Shown piece after piece: positions 1-8,033 of a DNA stretch of 64,000 bases (within the stretch, counting starts at the first letter, position 1; every line of letters starts with the position of its first letter). The position numbers and the translations under genes are program-made. The notes under the pieces were generated by a model. That model had not been told where the DNA came from. It did no database searches and saw only the letters and a list, made by a program, of their open reading frames with translations. Source of the DNA: Pseudomonas nicosulfuronedens (GTDB taxonomy: Bacteria > Pseudomonadota > Gammaproteobacteria > Pseudomonadales > Pseudomonadaceae); the NCBI RefSeq assembly GCF_005877905.1, contig NZ_SWDV01000036.1, positions 1-64,000 on the forward strand, written 5' to 3'.

Positions 1-120
1 TTCGATGGGCGATATTGGTGTGATTGGTAGTATCTAAATAATAGATGTAATTATCGAGCAGCTTGAGCTGGAAGGCTCTGGAATGCGGGTTTTCGGCAGG
101 AGGGAGGAAGCGCTGGCATG

Positions 121-142
121 ATGCCCGGCCGAAGCCGGGCAT
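121..142 (-). terminator. hairpin terminator of the ferritin-like gene
   Basis: A perfect 9-bp stem (ATGCCCGGC / GCCGGGCAT) closes a 4-nt loop that reads TTCG on the minus strand, a very stable tetraloop. It sits 22 bases past the stop of the minus-strand ferritin-like gene. There is no clear T-run after it, so efficiency is uncertain. Confidence 0.65.
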
Positions 143-164
143 CGATGAGGACGATGCAGAGGGG

Positions 165-698
165 TTACCTGAGGTCCTGGAGCAGATCTGCCATGTCGTC
201 GGCGTGCTCTTCCTCCTGGGCGAGGATCTCCTCGAACAGGCGGCGCGTGGTCGGGTCGTCGTCGCCCAGGTAGACGACGATCTCGCGGTAGCTGTCGACC
301 GCGATGCGTTCGGCCACCAGGTTCTCGGTGATCATCTCGCGCAGGTTGGTGCCAGCTACGTACTCCGCGTGTGAGCGCTCGGTCAGCCCGTTGGGGTTGA
401 AGTCCGGCTCGCCGCCCAGTTGCATGATGCGCTCGGCCAGCCGGTCGGCATGCTGCAACTCCTGGGTGGCGTGCTCGAGGAACTCGGCGGCGGCCACGCT
501 GGCCTTCAGCCCGGTAGCCATGAAGTAGTGGCGCTTGTAGCGCAGGTAGCAGACCAGTTCGGTCGCCAGCGACTCATTAAGCAGGCGCAGTACAGTCTTG
601 CGGTCGGCATGGTAGCCCTCGGTCACTGCGCCGTCTTCGATGTTCTGGCGCGCCCTCTGGCGCAGGGTCTGGACGTCGGTCAGGTGTGCCTGGTTCAT
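165..698 (-). CDS. bacterioferritin-like (ferritin-like di-iron) protein
   Basis: A 177-residue ferritin-like four-helix protein, expected to oxidise and store iron or protect DNA and proteins from iron-driven oxidation in the cytosol. The di-iron ligand pattern is visible: Glu47, then an ExxH motif (Glu80-His83), Glu130, and a second ExxH motif (Glu162-His165). The start at 698 follows an AGGAGA ribosome binding site; a longer upstream reading frame lacks one and does not look like protein. Length and motifs match the probable bacterioferritin at the equivalent place in P. aeruginosa (PA4880). It is transcribed divergently from the AsmA-family gene and ends in a hairpin terminator. Whether it binds haem like true Bfr is not evident; it could also be a Dps-like mini-ferritin. 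Confidence 0.88.
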   Translation of the reverse strand: MNQAHLTDVQTLRQRARQNIEDGAVTEGYHADRKTVLRLLNESLATELVCYLRYKRHYFMATGLKASVAAAEFLEHATQELQHADRLAERIMQLGGEPDFNPNGLTERSHAEYVAGTNLREMITENLVAERIAVDSYREIVVYLGDDDPTTRRLFEEILAQEEEHADDMADLLQDLR

Positions 699-994
699 CG
701 GTTGTCTCCTTGACGGTGGGCCTTGTGGCGGGCCGGCGCTGCGGTGGTGCGCGGCACGGTTCGGGTCACAAGGGTGTGAGTCGCGGGCTGCCGGGAAAGT
801 TTGGTTTTTTTGCCCGACAGGGCCGCTGAGCCGAATCGCCGAGCAGATTGTGGGAGCCATTGGCTCGCTATGCTGGTCCAAGACGACAGGCCAAGGGAGA
901 ATGCCGGCCCGGCATGCTCAGGCGGCCGATGATGACCGGCAGCGGCGTGGGGACGTCGCTGCTTCCACCGACGCGGCCAGCAGGGAGTTCAGGT

Positions 995-3085
995 ATGACG
1001 CGCGGGAAACGAATCTGCCTCTGGAGCTTCACGGGGTTCATCGCGGTGATCGCCGCACTGGTGGTGTTCATTGCCACCTTCGACTGGAACCGGGTGAAGC
1101 CGACCATCAACGAGAAGGTGTCGGCCGAGCTGGGGCGCCCCTTCGCCATCAATGGCGACCTGCAGGTGTTCTGGCGCACGGAACCGGCCGAGGGCGGCTG
1201 GCGCGCCTATGTACCGTGGCCGCACTTCAGCGCCGCCGACATCACCCTGGGCAACCCCGACTGGGCGGCCGGCAAGACGCGCTCGCCCAACTTTGCGAGC
1301 CTGGAAAAAGTCGAGTTCCGCCTCGCACCGTTGCCGCTGCTGTGGCAAACCGTGAACATCCCGCAGATCGTCCTCACCCGCCCCAGCGCCGACCTGCTGC
1401 GCCTGGCCGATGGTCGTGCGAGCTGGACCTTCGAGCTGCCGAAGCAGGAAGAGGACCCCGGCGCCCCGGCCGAGCCGTCGCCCTGGAAGCTGGATATCGG
1501 CGAGATCGGCTTCGACAAGGGCAGCGTCACCCTCGACGACCAGCGCCTGAAGACCCGCCTGGAGCTGCTGGTGGACCCACTCGGCAAACCGGTGCCGTTC
1601 GGCGAGCTGGCGGGCAAGGCACTGGCCGGCGGCGACAAGGCCGAGACCCAGGACTACGTGTTCGGCTGGAAGCTCAAGGGCCAGTACAAAGGGCTGCCGC
1701 TCAATGGCTCGGGCAAGGTTGGCGGCATGCTCGCCCTGCAGGATGCCGCCAAGCCCTTCCCGGTGCAGGCCGAGGTTTCCGCCGGCAGCACCCGCGCGAA
1801 CATCGTCGGCACCCTGGTCGACCCGCTGAACCTCGGTGCGCTGGACCTGCGCCTGAAACTGGCCGGCACCAGCATGGCCAACCTGTTTCCGCTGACCGGC
1901 GTGACCCTGCCCGATACGCCGGCCTACGAGACCGACGGCCGCCTGAAAGCCGAGTTGCACGATTCCGCCGGCGCGCAATTCCACTACGAGAATTTCAACG
2001 GCAAGGTCGGTGACAGCGATCTGCATGGCGACCTGGTGTTCGTCAATCGCCAGCCGCGGCCCAAGCTGTCGGGCAAGCTGCGCTCGGACCAGCTGCGCAT
2101 GGCCGACCTCGGTCCGCTGATCGGCGCCGACTCCAACAAGGAGAAGCAGGCGCGCGGCCAGAGCACCCGCCAGCCGGCGGACAAGGTGTTGCCGGTGGAG
2201 GAGTTCCGCACCGACCGCTGGCGCGCCATGGACGCCGACGTGGAATTCACCGGCAAGCGCATCGTGCACAGCGACAAGCTGCCGATCAGCGACCTCTATA
2301 CCCACCTGGTGCTCAACGACGGCCTGCTGACCCTGGAGCCGCTGCGCTTCGGCGTGGCCGGCGGCACGCTGGACTCGCACATCCGTCTGGATGGCGGCAA
2401 GACGCCGCTGCAGAGCAAGGTCCAGTTGCAGGCGCGCAGCTTCAAGCTCAAGGAACTGTTCCCCAGCTTTGCGCCGATGCAGTCCAGCTTTGGTGAGCTG
2501 AATGGCGACGCGGCCATCAGCGGCACCGGCAATTCGGTGGCGGCCATCCTGGCGGGCGCCAACGGCGAGATGAAGCTTCTGATCAACGACGGGCGCATCA
2601 GCCGCAGCCTGATGGAAATCGCTGGACTCAACGTGGGCAACTACGTGGTGAATAAACTGTTCGGTGACGACGAGGTGAAGATCAACTGCGCGGCTGCCGA
2701 CGTGGGCATCACCAACGGTCTGGCCAAGCCAAGGGTGTTCGCCTTCGATACCGAGAACGCGATCATCACGGTGGACGGCACGGCCAACTTCGCCACCGAG
2801 CAGCTGGACCTGGACATCACTCCGCAGAGCAAGGGTGTGCGTATCTTCTCCCTGCGCTCGCCGCTCTACGTGCAAGGCACCTTCAAGAACCCGAAGGCGG
2901 GTGTGCATGTGCTGCCGCTGGCTGCTCGCGGTGCGGGGATGGTCGCCCTTGGCGTGGCGGTGGCTCCGGCGGCGGCGCTGCTGGCGTTGATCGCGCCGAG
3001 CAAGCAGGACGACAACCAGTGTGCTGCGCTGTTGCAGCAGATGAAGCAGCCGTCGAAGGCGCCGGCGCCCGCCAAGCGCAAGTAA
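995..3085 (+). CDS. AsmA family protein
   Basis: A 696-residue AsmA-type protein. An N-terminal membrane anchor (about residues 8-28, rich in Ile/Val/Ala) is followed by a long periplasmic beta-rich region. The DWNRVKPTINEKV stretch right after the anchor is typical of AsmA/YhdP-like bridge proteins, which are implicated in phospholipid movement to the outer membrane. A short hydrophobic segment lies near the C-terminus (about residues 645-665), followed by a basic tail. The start at 995 has GGGAG eight bases upstream; the open frame continues to 848 but without a ribosome binding site. The gene is monocistronic and followed by a REP-like hairpin. Family membership is clear; the precise cargo is not known. 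Confidence 0.85.
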   Translation: MTRGKRICLWSFTGFIAVIAALVVFIATFDWNRVKPTINEKVSAELGRPFAINGDLQVFWRTEPAEGGWRAYVPWPHFSAADITLGNPDWAAGKTRSPNFASLEKVEFRLAPLPLLWQTVNIPQIVLTRPSADLLRLADGRASWTFELPKQEEDPGAPAEPSPWKLDIGEIGFDKGSVTLDDQRLKTRLELLVDPLGKPVPFGELAGKALAGGDKAETQDYVFGWKLKGQYKGLPLNGSGKVGGMLALQDAAKPFPVQAEVSAGSTRANIVGTLVDPLNLGALDLRLKLAGTSMANLFPLTGVTLPDTPAYETDGRLKAELHDSAGAQFHYENFNGKVGDSDLHGDLVFVNRQPRPKLSGKLRSDQLRMADLGPLIGADSNKEKQARGQSTRQPADKVLPVEEFRTDRWRAMDADVEFTGKRIVHSDKLPISDLYTHLVLNDGLLTLEPLRFGVAGGTLDSHIRLDGGKTPLQSKVQLQARSFKLKELFPSFAPMQSSFGELNGDAAISGTGNSVAAILAGANGEMKLLINDGRISRSLMEIAGLNVGNYVVNKLFGDDEVKINCAAADVGITNGLAKPRVFAFDTENAIITVDGTANFATEQLDLDITPQSKGVRIFSLRSPLYVQGTFKNPKAGVHVLPLAARGAGMVALGVAVAPAAALLALIAPSKQDDNQCAALLQQMKQPSKAPAPAKRK

Positions 3086-3100
3086 AAGGTGGGTGGCCCT

Positions 3101-3126
3101 GTAGGAGCGAGCAAGCTCGCTCCTAC
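3101..3126. repeat. single REP-like palindrome
   Basis: A perfect palindrome with 12-bp arms (GTAGGAGCGAGC / GCTCGCTCCTAC) around AA. It is the single-unit version of the paired REP-like repeats found at five other places in this window. It lies between the convergent AsmA-family and GyrI-like genes and may help stop transcription. Confidence 0.85.
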
Positions 3127-3147
3127 GAAAGGCCGGGTCGGTGTTCG

Positions 3148-3603
3148 CTAATAGACCGGTACGTAGAGGTCGGTTTCCGAAGCCGGGTCTTCCGGGCCAA
3201 GGAAACGCTCGGTGTAACGCTCAAGGTCCACGCCTTTCTTCGGCTCCAGGCCGTGGCGCGACAGCAGGCTGGAATAGATGGCCTGGAAGCTGTCGGCGAT
3301 GGCGGTGACTGGGCCGATGTGGGTGAACACCGCGTACTTCTGCGCTGGTACCTGGAAGCTCACCATGCCCTCGGGAATGGCGGCGCCGGGCGCCACCGGC
3401 AGGCCGGCGATGTAGTGGAACTCGCCGCCCGGCAGTTGAGTGCAGACGCCATAGGCGGTCTTGTCCGTCGCGCTGGCCGCGACTTCCTGCTCGCGTGGCA
3501 GGAAGCGTTGCCACAGCTGGCCGATACTGTCGTCCTGCGTGCTGCCACGGTAGTCCATGCCCACCACTTCGAAGGCGGGCAATTCGATGATGCGGTATTT
3601 CAT
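3148..3603 (-). CDS. GyrI-like small-molecule-binding domain protein
   Basis: A stand-alone 151-residue GyrI-like / AraC effector-binding domain (SOUL/BacT fold). These domains bind hydrophobic or cationic small molecules; alone they act as drug-sequestering or inhibitor proteins. The N-terminal pattern 'MKYRIIELPAFEVVGM' and the Tyr-rich 'KYAVFTHIGPV' segment are characteristic. There is no helix-turn-helix, so it is not a transcription factor by itself. The start at 3603 is preceded by AGGAG. It is convergent with the AsmA-family gene and downstream of the osmE terminator, so probably its own unit. Confidence 0.8.
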   Translation of the reverse strand: MKYRIIELPAFEVVGMDYRGSTQDDSIGQLWQRFLPREQEVAASATDKTAYGVCTQLPGGEFHYIAGLPVAPGAAIPEGMVSFQVPAQKYAVFTHIGPVTAIADSFQAIYSSLLSRHGLEPKKGVDLERYTERFLGPEDPASETDLYVPVY

Positions 3604-3710
3604 GGTCGGCTCCTGAGGTCGCTGCTCGGATGATAGACGGCCACCGAGTGGTGGGAACATCCCCGGCGTCCGTGACCGTGGCGCTCTGCCAGGAAAGGTT
3701 GCCGAATGAA

Positions 3711-3738
3711 AAGGCCCCCGCCGATGGGCGAGGGCCTT
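3711..3738 (-). terminator. rho-independent terminator after osmE
   Basis: Stem AAGGCCC / GGGCCTT with a 14-base loop; on the minus strand it is followed by TTTTCATT. It lies 22 bases downstream of the stop codon of the OsmE gene. Confidence 0.75.
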
Positions 3739-3759
3739 GTGGTCACACCGGGAGCACCG

Positions 3760-4104
3760 TCACGGCTGGGCATCACGCTCGTGGCGGTCGAGTTCGGAAC
3801 AGGTCATGAAGCCCGACCCATCCACCCGGCCACTGCCGTCGAAACTCACGTAGAAAGGCTGTTGCTGCCCGTCCTTGCTGAGAATGTAGCTGTTGCAGCT
3901 GCCCGGCTTCATCAGGCGTTTCTGCGTGGAGGACGGCGTGCCGCCGACCTTCAGGACTTCTTCCTGGCTCATCCCCTTCTCGACGTTGCGCACCAGCGGC
4001 TGGTCGCGGAAGGTGATGTAGTTGACCGGGTTCTGCACCTTGGTGGAAGCGCAGCCCGCCACCGAGGCCAGTACGAACAGCGCCAGCAGTGATCGCTTGT
4101 ACAT
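3760..4104 (-). CDS. osmE: osmotically inducible lipoprotein OsmE
   Basis: A 114-residue OsmE-type outer-membrane lipoprotein of the SmpA/OmlA (BamE-like) fold. The signal peptide ends in a lipobox, VAGC, with Cys19 as the lipidated residue. The segment VEKGMSQEEVLKVGGTPSS is the family's conserved core. The start at 4104 follows AAGGAG. In enterobacteria OsmE is induced by osmotic and stationary-phase stress; no sigma-S promoter was identified here. A terminator follows, and an independent small lipoprotein gene lies upstream on the same strand. Confidence 0.88.
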   Translation of the reverse strand: MYKRSLLALFVLASVAGCASTKVQNPVNYITFRDQPLVRNVEKGMSQEEVLKVGGTPSSTQKRLMKPGSCNSYILSKDGQQQPFYVSFDGSGRVDGSGFMTCSELDRHERDAQP

Positions 4105-4200
4105 GGTGTTCTCCTTGGTTGAGCAACTCACTCGCTCAAGTTTGAGCCACCTGAGCGCGCGGACGTTCAAGAAATCTGCGTGCTGTGATCGCTGCCGCTT

Positions 4201-4419
4201 TTACTCGCTGGCTTTGATTGCGTCGTCCAGCCGCTGCTGGTTCTGCACATTGGCCGCATCGACCTGCTGCTTGAGCTGCTGCATCTGCTGTTGGGCCTGT
4301 TGTGCCTGCTGGGCCTGCAGGTTGGCGGTGGTGGCCGCGGTGGCGGCAGTCTCGCCCAGGCCGCAGGCGGAGAGTGCGGCGGACAGGAGCAGCAGGCTGG
4401 TCAGTTGGACGGTGCGCAT
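4201..4419 (-). CDS. small coiled-coil lipoprotein
   Basis: A 72-residue predicted lipoprotein. The signal peptide ends in the lipobox LSAC (Cys19), and the mature part is almost entirely Gln/Ala-rich heptads (about residues 32-65), predicting a short coiled coil anchored to a membrane. A GGAG ribosome binding site precedes the ATG at 4419. It lies between osmE and the Hsp70-like gene on the same strand, and P. aeruginosa appears to have a similar small gene here. Function unknown; it is reminiscent of small structural lipoproteins such as Lpp, but no family is asserted. Confidence 0.7.
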   Translation of the reverse strand: MRTVQLTSLLLLSAALSACGLGETAATAATTANLQAQQAQQAQQQMQQLKQQVDAANVQNQQRLDDAIKASE

Positions 4420-4491
4420 GGCGGACTCCGGACGCGAGGGGTATTACCGCCACACTAGCGCATGGCGGCCGTTGCGTCAGTGAGCGGCTGC

Positions 4492-5757
4492 TCAGCCGTA
4501 GCGCTTCATCGCCTCGATGGCCAGGCCGTTACCGATCCCGCCGAAGCGGTCGCCGTCGATGTGGCGGGCGTTGGGTAGCATCGCCGCCACGCTCTGGCGC
4601 AACGCAGGCACGCCGGAGGAACCGCCGGTGAAGAACACCGTGTCGACCCGCGCCGGGTCCACGTCGGCCGAACTCAGCAGCTCGGTGATGCTGCCGCGCA
4701 CGCGCTCCAGCAGGGGGCCGATGGCGCCTTCGAACAGCTCGCGGCTCAGCTCGGCGAGCAGACCGGCTTCGATGCGCGCCAGGTCGATGTCGCGGCGCTC
4801 GGTGTCGGACAGCTCGATCTTGCTGGCTTCCACCTGCATCGCCAGCCAGTGGCCGGCGCGCTGCTCGATGAGCTTGAACAGGCGGTCGATGCCGGTGGCG
4901 TCGACGATGTCGTAGCGCATGTTCTGCAGCGCCAGCTGAGACTTCTGCGCGTACACCGCGTTGATGGTGTGCCAGGTGGCGAGGTTGAGGTGGTAGCTGG
5001 TCGGCATGAAGGCATCGCTCTTCATCTTGCTGCCGTAGCCGAACAGCGGCATCACGCCCTGGATACTCAGTTGCTTGTCGAAGTCCGTACCGCCGATGTG
5101 CACGCCGCCGGTGGCGAGGATGTCGCCTTGGCGGTCGGCCACTTCGCGGCGCTCGGGCGACAGGCGCACGAGCGAGAAGTCCGAGGTACCGCCGCCGATG
5201 TCGACGATCAGGACCAGTTCCTCACGCTGGATGCTGCGCTCGTAGTCGAAGGCCGCGGCGAGCGGTTCGTACTGGAAGGAGACGTCCTTGAAGCCGAGCT
5301 TCTGCGCCACGGCCACCAGGGTGTCCTGGGCTTCCTGGTCGGCCTTGGGATCGTCGTCGACGAAGAACACCGGGCGACCCAGCACCACGGACTCGAACTC
5401 GCGCCCGGCGACCGCTTCGGCGCGCTTCTTCAGTTCGCCGATGAACAGCCCCAGCAGGTCCTTGAACGGCATGGCGCTGCCCAGCACGGTGGTCTCGCTT
5501 TTCAACAGCGAGGAGCCCAGCAGGCTTTTCAGCGAACGCATCAGGCGGCCTTCGTAGCCTTCCAGGTATTCGTGCAGGGCCAGGCGGCCGTATACCGGAC
5601 GGCGTTCCTCGACGTTGAAGAAGATCACCGAGGGCAGGGTGATCTTGTCGTCTTCCAGGGCGATCAGCGGTTCGGTGCCCGGGCGCCACCAGCCGACGGT
5701 GGAGTTGGAGGTGCCGAAGTCGATGCCCAGGGCGCGGGCCGCAGTGGTCGGGAACAT
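4492..5757 (-). CDS. Hsp70-family (YegD/DnaK-like) ATPase
   Basis: A 421-residue Hsp70-like protein containing essentially only the actin-like nucleotide-binding domain. Visible motifs are phosphate 1 (GIDFGTSNSTVG, residues 10-21), phosphate 2 (VDIGGGTSDFS, about residue 180) and the adenosine motif (FFTGGSSGVPALR, about residue 380). The substrate-binding domain and lid of canonical DnaK (about 640 aa) are absent, as in E. coli YegD (about 450 aa). No DnaJ or GrpE gene is adjacent. The ATG at 5757 gives a protein starting at the first conserved motif; its ribosome binding site is weak. It corresponds to the 'probable heat shock protein' next to the oxaloacetate decarboxylase gene in P. aeruginosa. 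Client unknown. Confidence 0.85.
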   Translation of the reverse strand: MFPTTAARALGIDFGTSNSTVGWWRPGTEPLIALEDDKITLPSVIFFNVEERRPVYGRLALHEYLEGYEGRLMRSLKSLLGSSLLKSETTVLGSAMPFKDLLGLFIGELKKRAEAVAGREFESVVLGRPVFFVDDDPKADQEAQDTLVAVAQKLGFKDVSFQYEPLAAAFDYERSIQREELVLIVDIGGGTSDFSLVRLSPERREVADRQGDILATGGVHIGGTDFDKQLSIQGVMPLFGYGSKMKSDAFMPTSYHLNLATWHTINAVYAQKSQLALQNMRYDIVDATGIDRLFKLIEQRAGHWLAMQVEASKIELSDTERRDIDLARIEAGLLAELSRELFEGAIGPLLERVRGSITELLSSADVDPARVDTVFFTGGSSGVPALRQSVAAMLPNARHIDGDRFGGIGNGLAIEAMKRYG

Positions 5758-5868
5758 GATGCGGAGGTGTCCGGAGAAAAAACGGCCGCGCAGTGTACGC
5801 GAGTGTTCGCCGAAATTCAGGGTATCCGTCGGAAGACGATGGTGGCAAAGAGGGCTTGGGGAGTAGCT

Positions 5869-5907
5869 TGTAGTTTTGCTACATTGTGTTCCTGTAGTTT
5901 TCCTACA
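5869..5907. promoter_or_regulatory. two tandem palindromes TGTAG-N5-CTACA (putative operators)
   Basis: Two perfect inverted repeats, TGTAG-ttttg-CTACA (5869-5883) and TGTAG-ttttc-CTACA (5893-5907), have centres 24 bp apart in an AT-rich patch of the divergent Hsp70-like / oxaloacetate decarboxylase intergenic region. A third copy lies inside the decarboxylase gene. Arm length and spacing suit a dimeric repressor. The pattern loosely resembles HexR/RpiR-type operators, but the regulator is not identified. Confidence 0.6.
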
Positions 5908-5966
5908 AGAGTTTTCCACTATCTGATTTCCGTTCTCCCACCCCGTATTAGCAGTTGGATCCCACC

Positions 5967-6830
5967 ATGCACAGAGCCTCCTTTCACGAATTGCGCAAGG
6001 ATTTCCGCGCCTTACTGAATTCATCAGCCTGCTATCACACCGCTTCGGTGTTCGATCCCATGTCGGCGCGCATCGCCGCGGATCTGGGGTTCGAGGTGGG
6101 CATCCTGGGCGGTTCTGTAGCTTCACTACAAGTTCTGGCGGCGCCGGACTTCGCGCTGATCACCCTGAGCGAATTCACCGAGCAGGCCACCCGCATCGGT
6201 CGCGTTGCCCGTCTGCCGGTGATCGCCGACGCCGACCACGGCTACGGCAACGCGCTGAACACCATGCGCACCATCGTCGAGCTGGAACGCGCCGGCGTCG
6301 CTGCGCTGACCATCGAGGACACCCTGCTGCCGGCGCAGTTCGGCCGCAAGTCCACCGACCTGATTCCGGTCGAGGAAGGCGTCGGCAAGATCCGCGCGGC
6401 GCTGGAAGCGCGCATCGACTCGGAAATGGCGATCATCGCCCGCACCAACGCCGAAGTGCTGGAAGTGGACGATGTGATCCGCCGCACCCTGGCCTACCAG
6501 GCCGCCGGCGCCGACGGCATTTGCATGGTCGGCATCCGCGACTTCGACCACCTGGAGTCCATCTCCCGCCACCTGTCCGTGCCGCTGATGCTGGTGTCCT
6601 ACGGCAACCCCGAGCTGCGCGACGACGCGCGCCTGGCCGAGCTGGGCGTGCGCATCGTGGTCGACGGTCACGCCGCCTACTTCGCTGCGATCAAGGCCAC
6701 CTACGACTGCCTGCGTGAGCAGCGCGGCGTGCATGCCTCCGACCTGACCGCTTCGGAGCTGGCGAAGAAGTACACGCTGCCCGAGGAGTACCAGATCTGG
6801 GCGCGCGAATACATGGAAGTCAAAGAGTAG
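5967..6830 (+). CDS. oxaloacetate decarboxylase (isocitrate lyase/PEP mutase superfamily)
   Basis: A 287-residue member of the isocitrate lyase / PEP mutase superfamily. It closely matches the P. aeruginosa PA4872 type, a Mg-dependent oxaloacetate decarboxylase giving pyruvate and CO2. The (beta/alpha)8 barrel landmarks are visible: DADHGYGN near residue 90, [12 protein letters not shown] near 115, ARTNAEVL near 155, and the SYGNPELRD and VDGHAAY segments near 210-235, which hold the Tyr and His that distinguish this decarboxylase from lyases. The ATG at 5967 was chosen over a TTG 12 bases upstream; no strong ribosome binding site is seen for either. The promoter region carries two palindromes and the coding region a third (6116-6130), implying dedicated control. 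Confidence 0.85.
   Translation: MHRASFHELRKDFRALLNSSACYHTASVFDPMSARIAADLGFEVGILGGSVASLQVLAAPDFALITLSEFTEQATRIGRVARLPVIADADHGYGNALNTMRTIVELERAGVAALTIEDTLLPAQFGRKSTDLIPVEEGVGKIRAALEARIDSEMAIIARTNAEVLEVDDVIRRTLAYQAAGADGICMVGIRDFDHLESISRHLSVPLMLVSYGNPELRDDARLAELGVRIVVDGHAAYFAAIKATYDCLREQRGVHASDLTASELAKKYTLPEEYQIWAREYMEVKE
6116..6130. promoter_or_regulatory. intragenic third copy of TGTAG-N5-CTACA
   Basis: TGTAG-cttca-CTACA lies about 150 bp inside the oxaloacetate decarboxylase gene, matching the two promoter-proximal palindromes exactly in both arms and spacing. Its position suggests an auxiliary operator for looping or roadblock repression; this is inference. Confidence 0.5.
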
Positions 6831-6870
6831 GACCGCCTGTTCTGTCCTGTTTTGTTCTTTCCTGCGCCGC

Positions 6871-7515
6871 TCAGCTGCGCGGCAGATGCGCCAGCAGGTA
6901 CTCGACCTGGGCGTTGAAGGGATAGAGCAGAGTGCCTTCGGGTTTCTCCGCCTTGCGCAGGTAGCTCCAGCGCGAGAGCAGGGAGTCCCGGCTGGCACCG
7001 GCGGGTAGTGCCGCCAGGCGTTCGCCGATCAGTTCCTGCAAGTCCCTGATCCGTGCCGCATCCCCCTCGCTTTCCTTCCCCAGCAAACGACCGTTGGCCC
7101 GCCGCGCCTCTAGCAGCGCCAGCTCGCGCAACTCGTCTTCCAGCCCCTGTGGTGCCGGCTCACGTGCCAGGATGAAGGTGTCGAACAGTCCAGCGACTTC
7201 CTGCGTCTGCTCCACGGCGTTTTGCAGGTCCACGCCCTTCTGCGAGTAGGCCGCGCGCACCTGCTCCAGCGTCTGCCGATAGAGCTTCCAGAGGTCCTGC
7301 AGATTGTTCGCATTCTTCTGCTGCGACAGCTGCTGTTCGAAGCTCGGCCCAAGGCCGTCCAATCGTGCGAGGAAACGTTCGTCACCGGTGGCGCTGTACA
7401 GCAGCAGGTAGCGCTCCATGTCGCGCAGGCTGGCATCCACGGTGTCGGCATTGGCAGCGCGCGGCAGGAGGCCTGCGAGCAGGAGGCTGGCGATCAGGGC
7501 AGAGGCGTAGCGCAT
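6871..7515 (-). CDS. conserved periplasmic protein of unknown function
   Basis: A 214-residue exported protein: Sec signal peptide of about 23 residues (basic start, LIASLLLAGLL core, cleavage after ANA), then a largely alpha-helical, Leu/Glu/Arg-rich body with coiled-coil-like character (residues 50-170). No catalytic motif or named domain is recognised. P. aeruginosa has a hypothetical gene at this place in the same order. The start at 7515 has only a weak GGAA upstream. It is convergent with the oxaloacetate decarboxylase gene. Confidence 0.7.
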   Translation of the reverse strand: MRYASALIASLLLAGLLPRAANADTVDASLRDMERYLLLYSATGDERFLARLDGLGPSFEQQLSQQKNANNLQDLWKLYRQTLEQVRAAYSQKGVDLQNAVEQTQEVAGLFDTFILAREPAPQGLEDELRELALLEARRANGRLLGKESEGDAARIRDLQELIGERLAALPAGASRDSLLSRWSYLRKAEKPEGTLLYPFNAQVEYLLAHLPRS

Positions 7516-7691
7516 GGCAGGGTTCCGGCTGACAGAGATCTGTCGATTCTCGGCAGCCTTGCCGCTGCGGGACATCAGACGTATCTGGTTTCATCGCGAC
7601 GCACTCGTCGCCTCCCGCGCCGTCGCCCTTGCATTCATCGCCAGCGCCCTGCATATCTTCAGAACACACGACGATTCCACGGGAGGTCGCC

Positions 7692-7958
7692 ATGGCCAGC
7701 GGCTGGGCAAACGACGGAGCGGTTCAGGAACAGATCGACAGCACCATCGAGGACGCCATCGCACGGGCACGCAGCCAGTTGCCCAGAGGCGAGAGCCTGA
7801 CCCATTGCGAGGAATGCGATGCACCGATCCCCGAGGCACGGCGCAAGGCCATTCCTGGCGTGCACCTGTGTGTGAACTGCCAGGCCGAGCACGACAAGGA
7901 GCAGTCCGCCCACAGCGGCTACAACCGCCGCGGCAGCAAGGACAGCCAGTTGCGTTGA
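7692..7958 (+). CDS. DksA/TraR family C4-type zinc finger protein
   Basis: An 88-residue TraR/YbiI-like relative of DksA. The four zinc-binding cysteines are Cys39, Cys42, Cys60 and Cys63 (CEEC ... CVNC). The N-terminal coiled coil is short, about 25 residues, far shorter than in DksA (about 150 aa), as in TraR and YbiI. Such proteins enter the RNA polymerase secondary channel and modulate initiation, but this subfamily is not well characterised. A strong GGGAGG ribosome binding site precedes the ATG. Monocistronic with its own terminator. Confidence 0.88.
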   Translation: MASGWANDGAVQEQIDSTIEDAIARARSQLPRGESLTHCEECDAPIPEARRKAIPGVHLCVNCQAEHDKEQSAHSGYNRRGSKDSQLR

Positions 7959-7979
7959 GCCTGTTTTGGCAGGCATGGG

Positions 7980-8002
7980 AACGGCGCCTTCAGGGCGCCG
8001 TT
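7980..8002 (+). terminator. rho-independent terminator
   Basis: A 9-bp stem AACGGCGCC / GGCGCCGTT with loop TTCAG is followed by TCGGTTTG, 22 bases after the DksA/TraR-family gene. Confidence 0.8.
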
Positions 8003-8033
8003 TCGGTTTGTGTGGCGTGCCCCGTGGGGGCTG

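Noticed and set aside
989-2908. Long minus-strand open frame (639 codons) opposite the AsmA-family gene
   Set aside because: It is an antisense shadow of a GC-rich gene: composition is His/Val/Gly/Gln-rich without domain pattern and it has no ribosome binding site.
4492-6126. Extended version of the Hsp70-like protein (544 codons)
   Set aside because: The upstream part crosses the palindromic promoter region and the start of the divergent decarboxylase gene and has no family resemblance.
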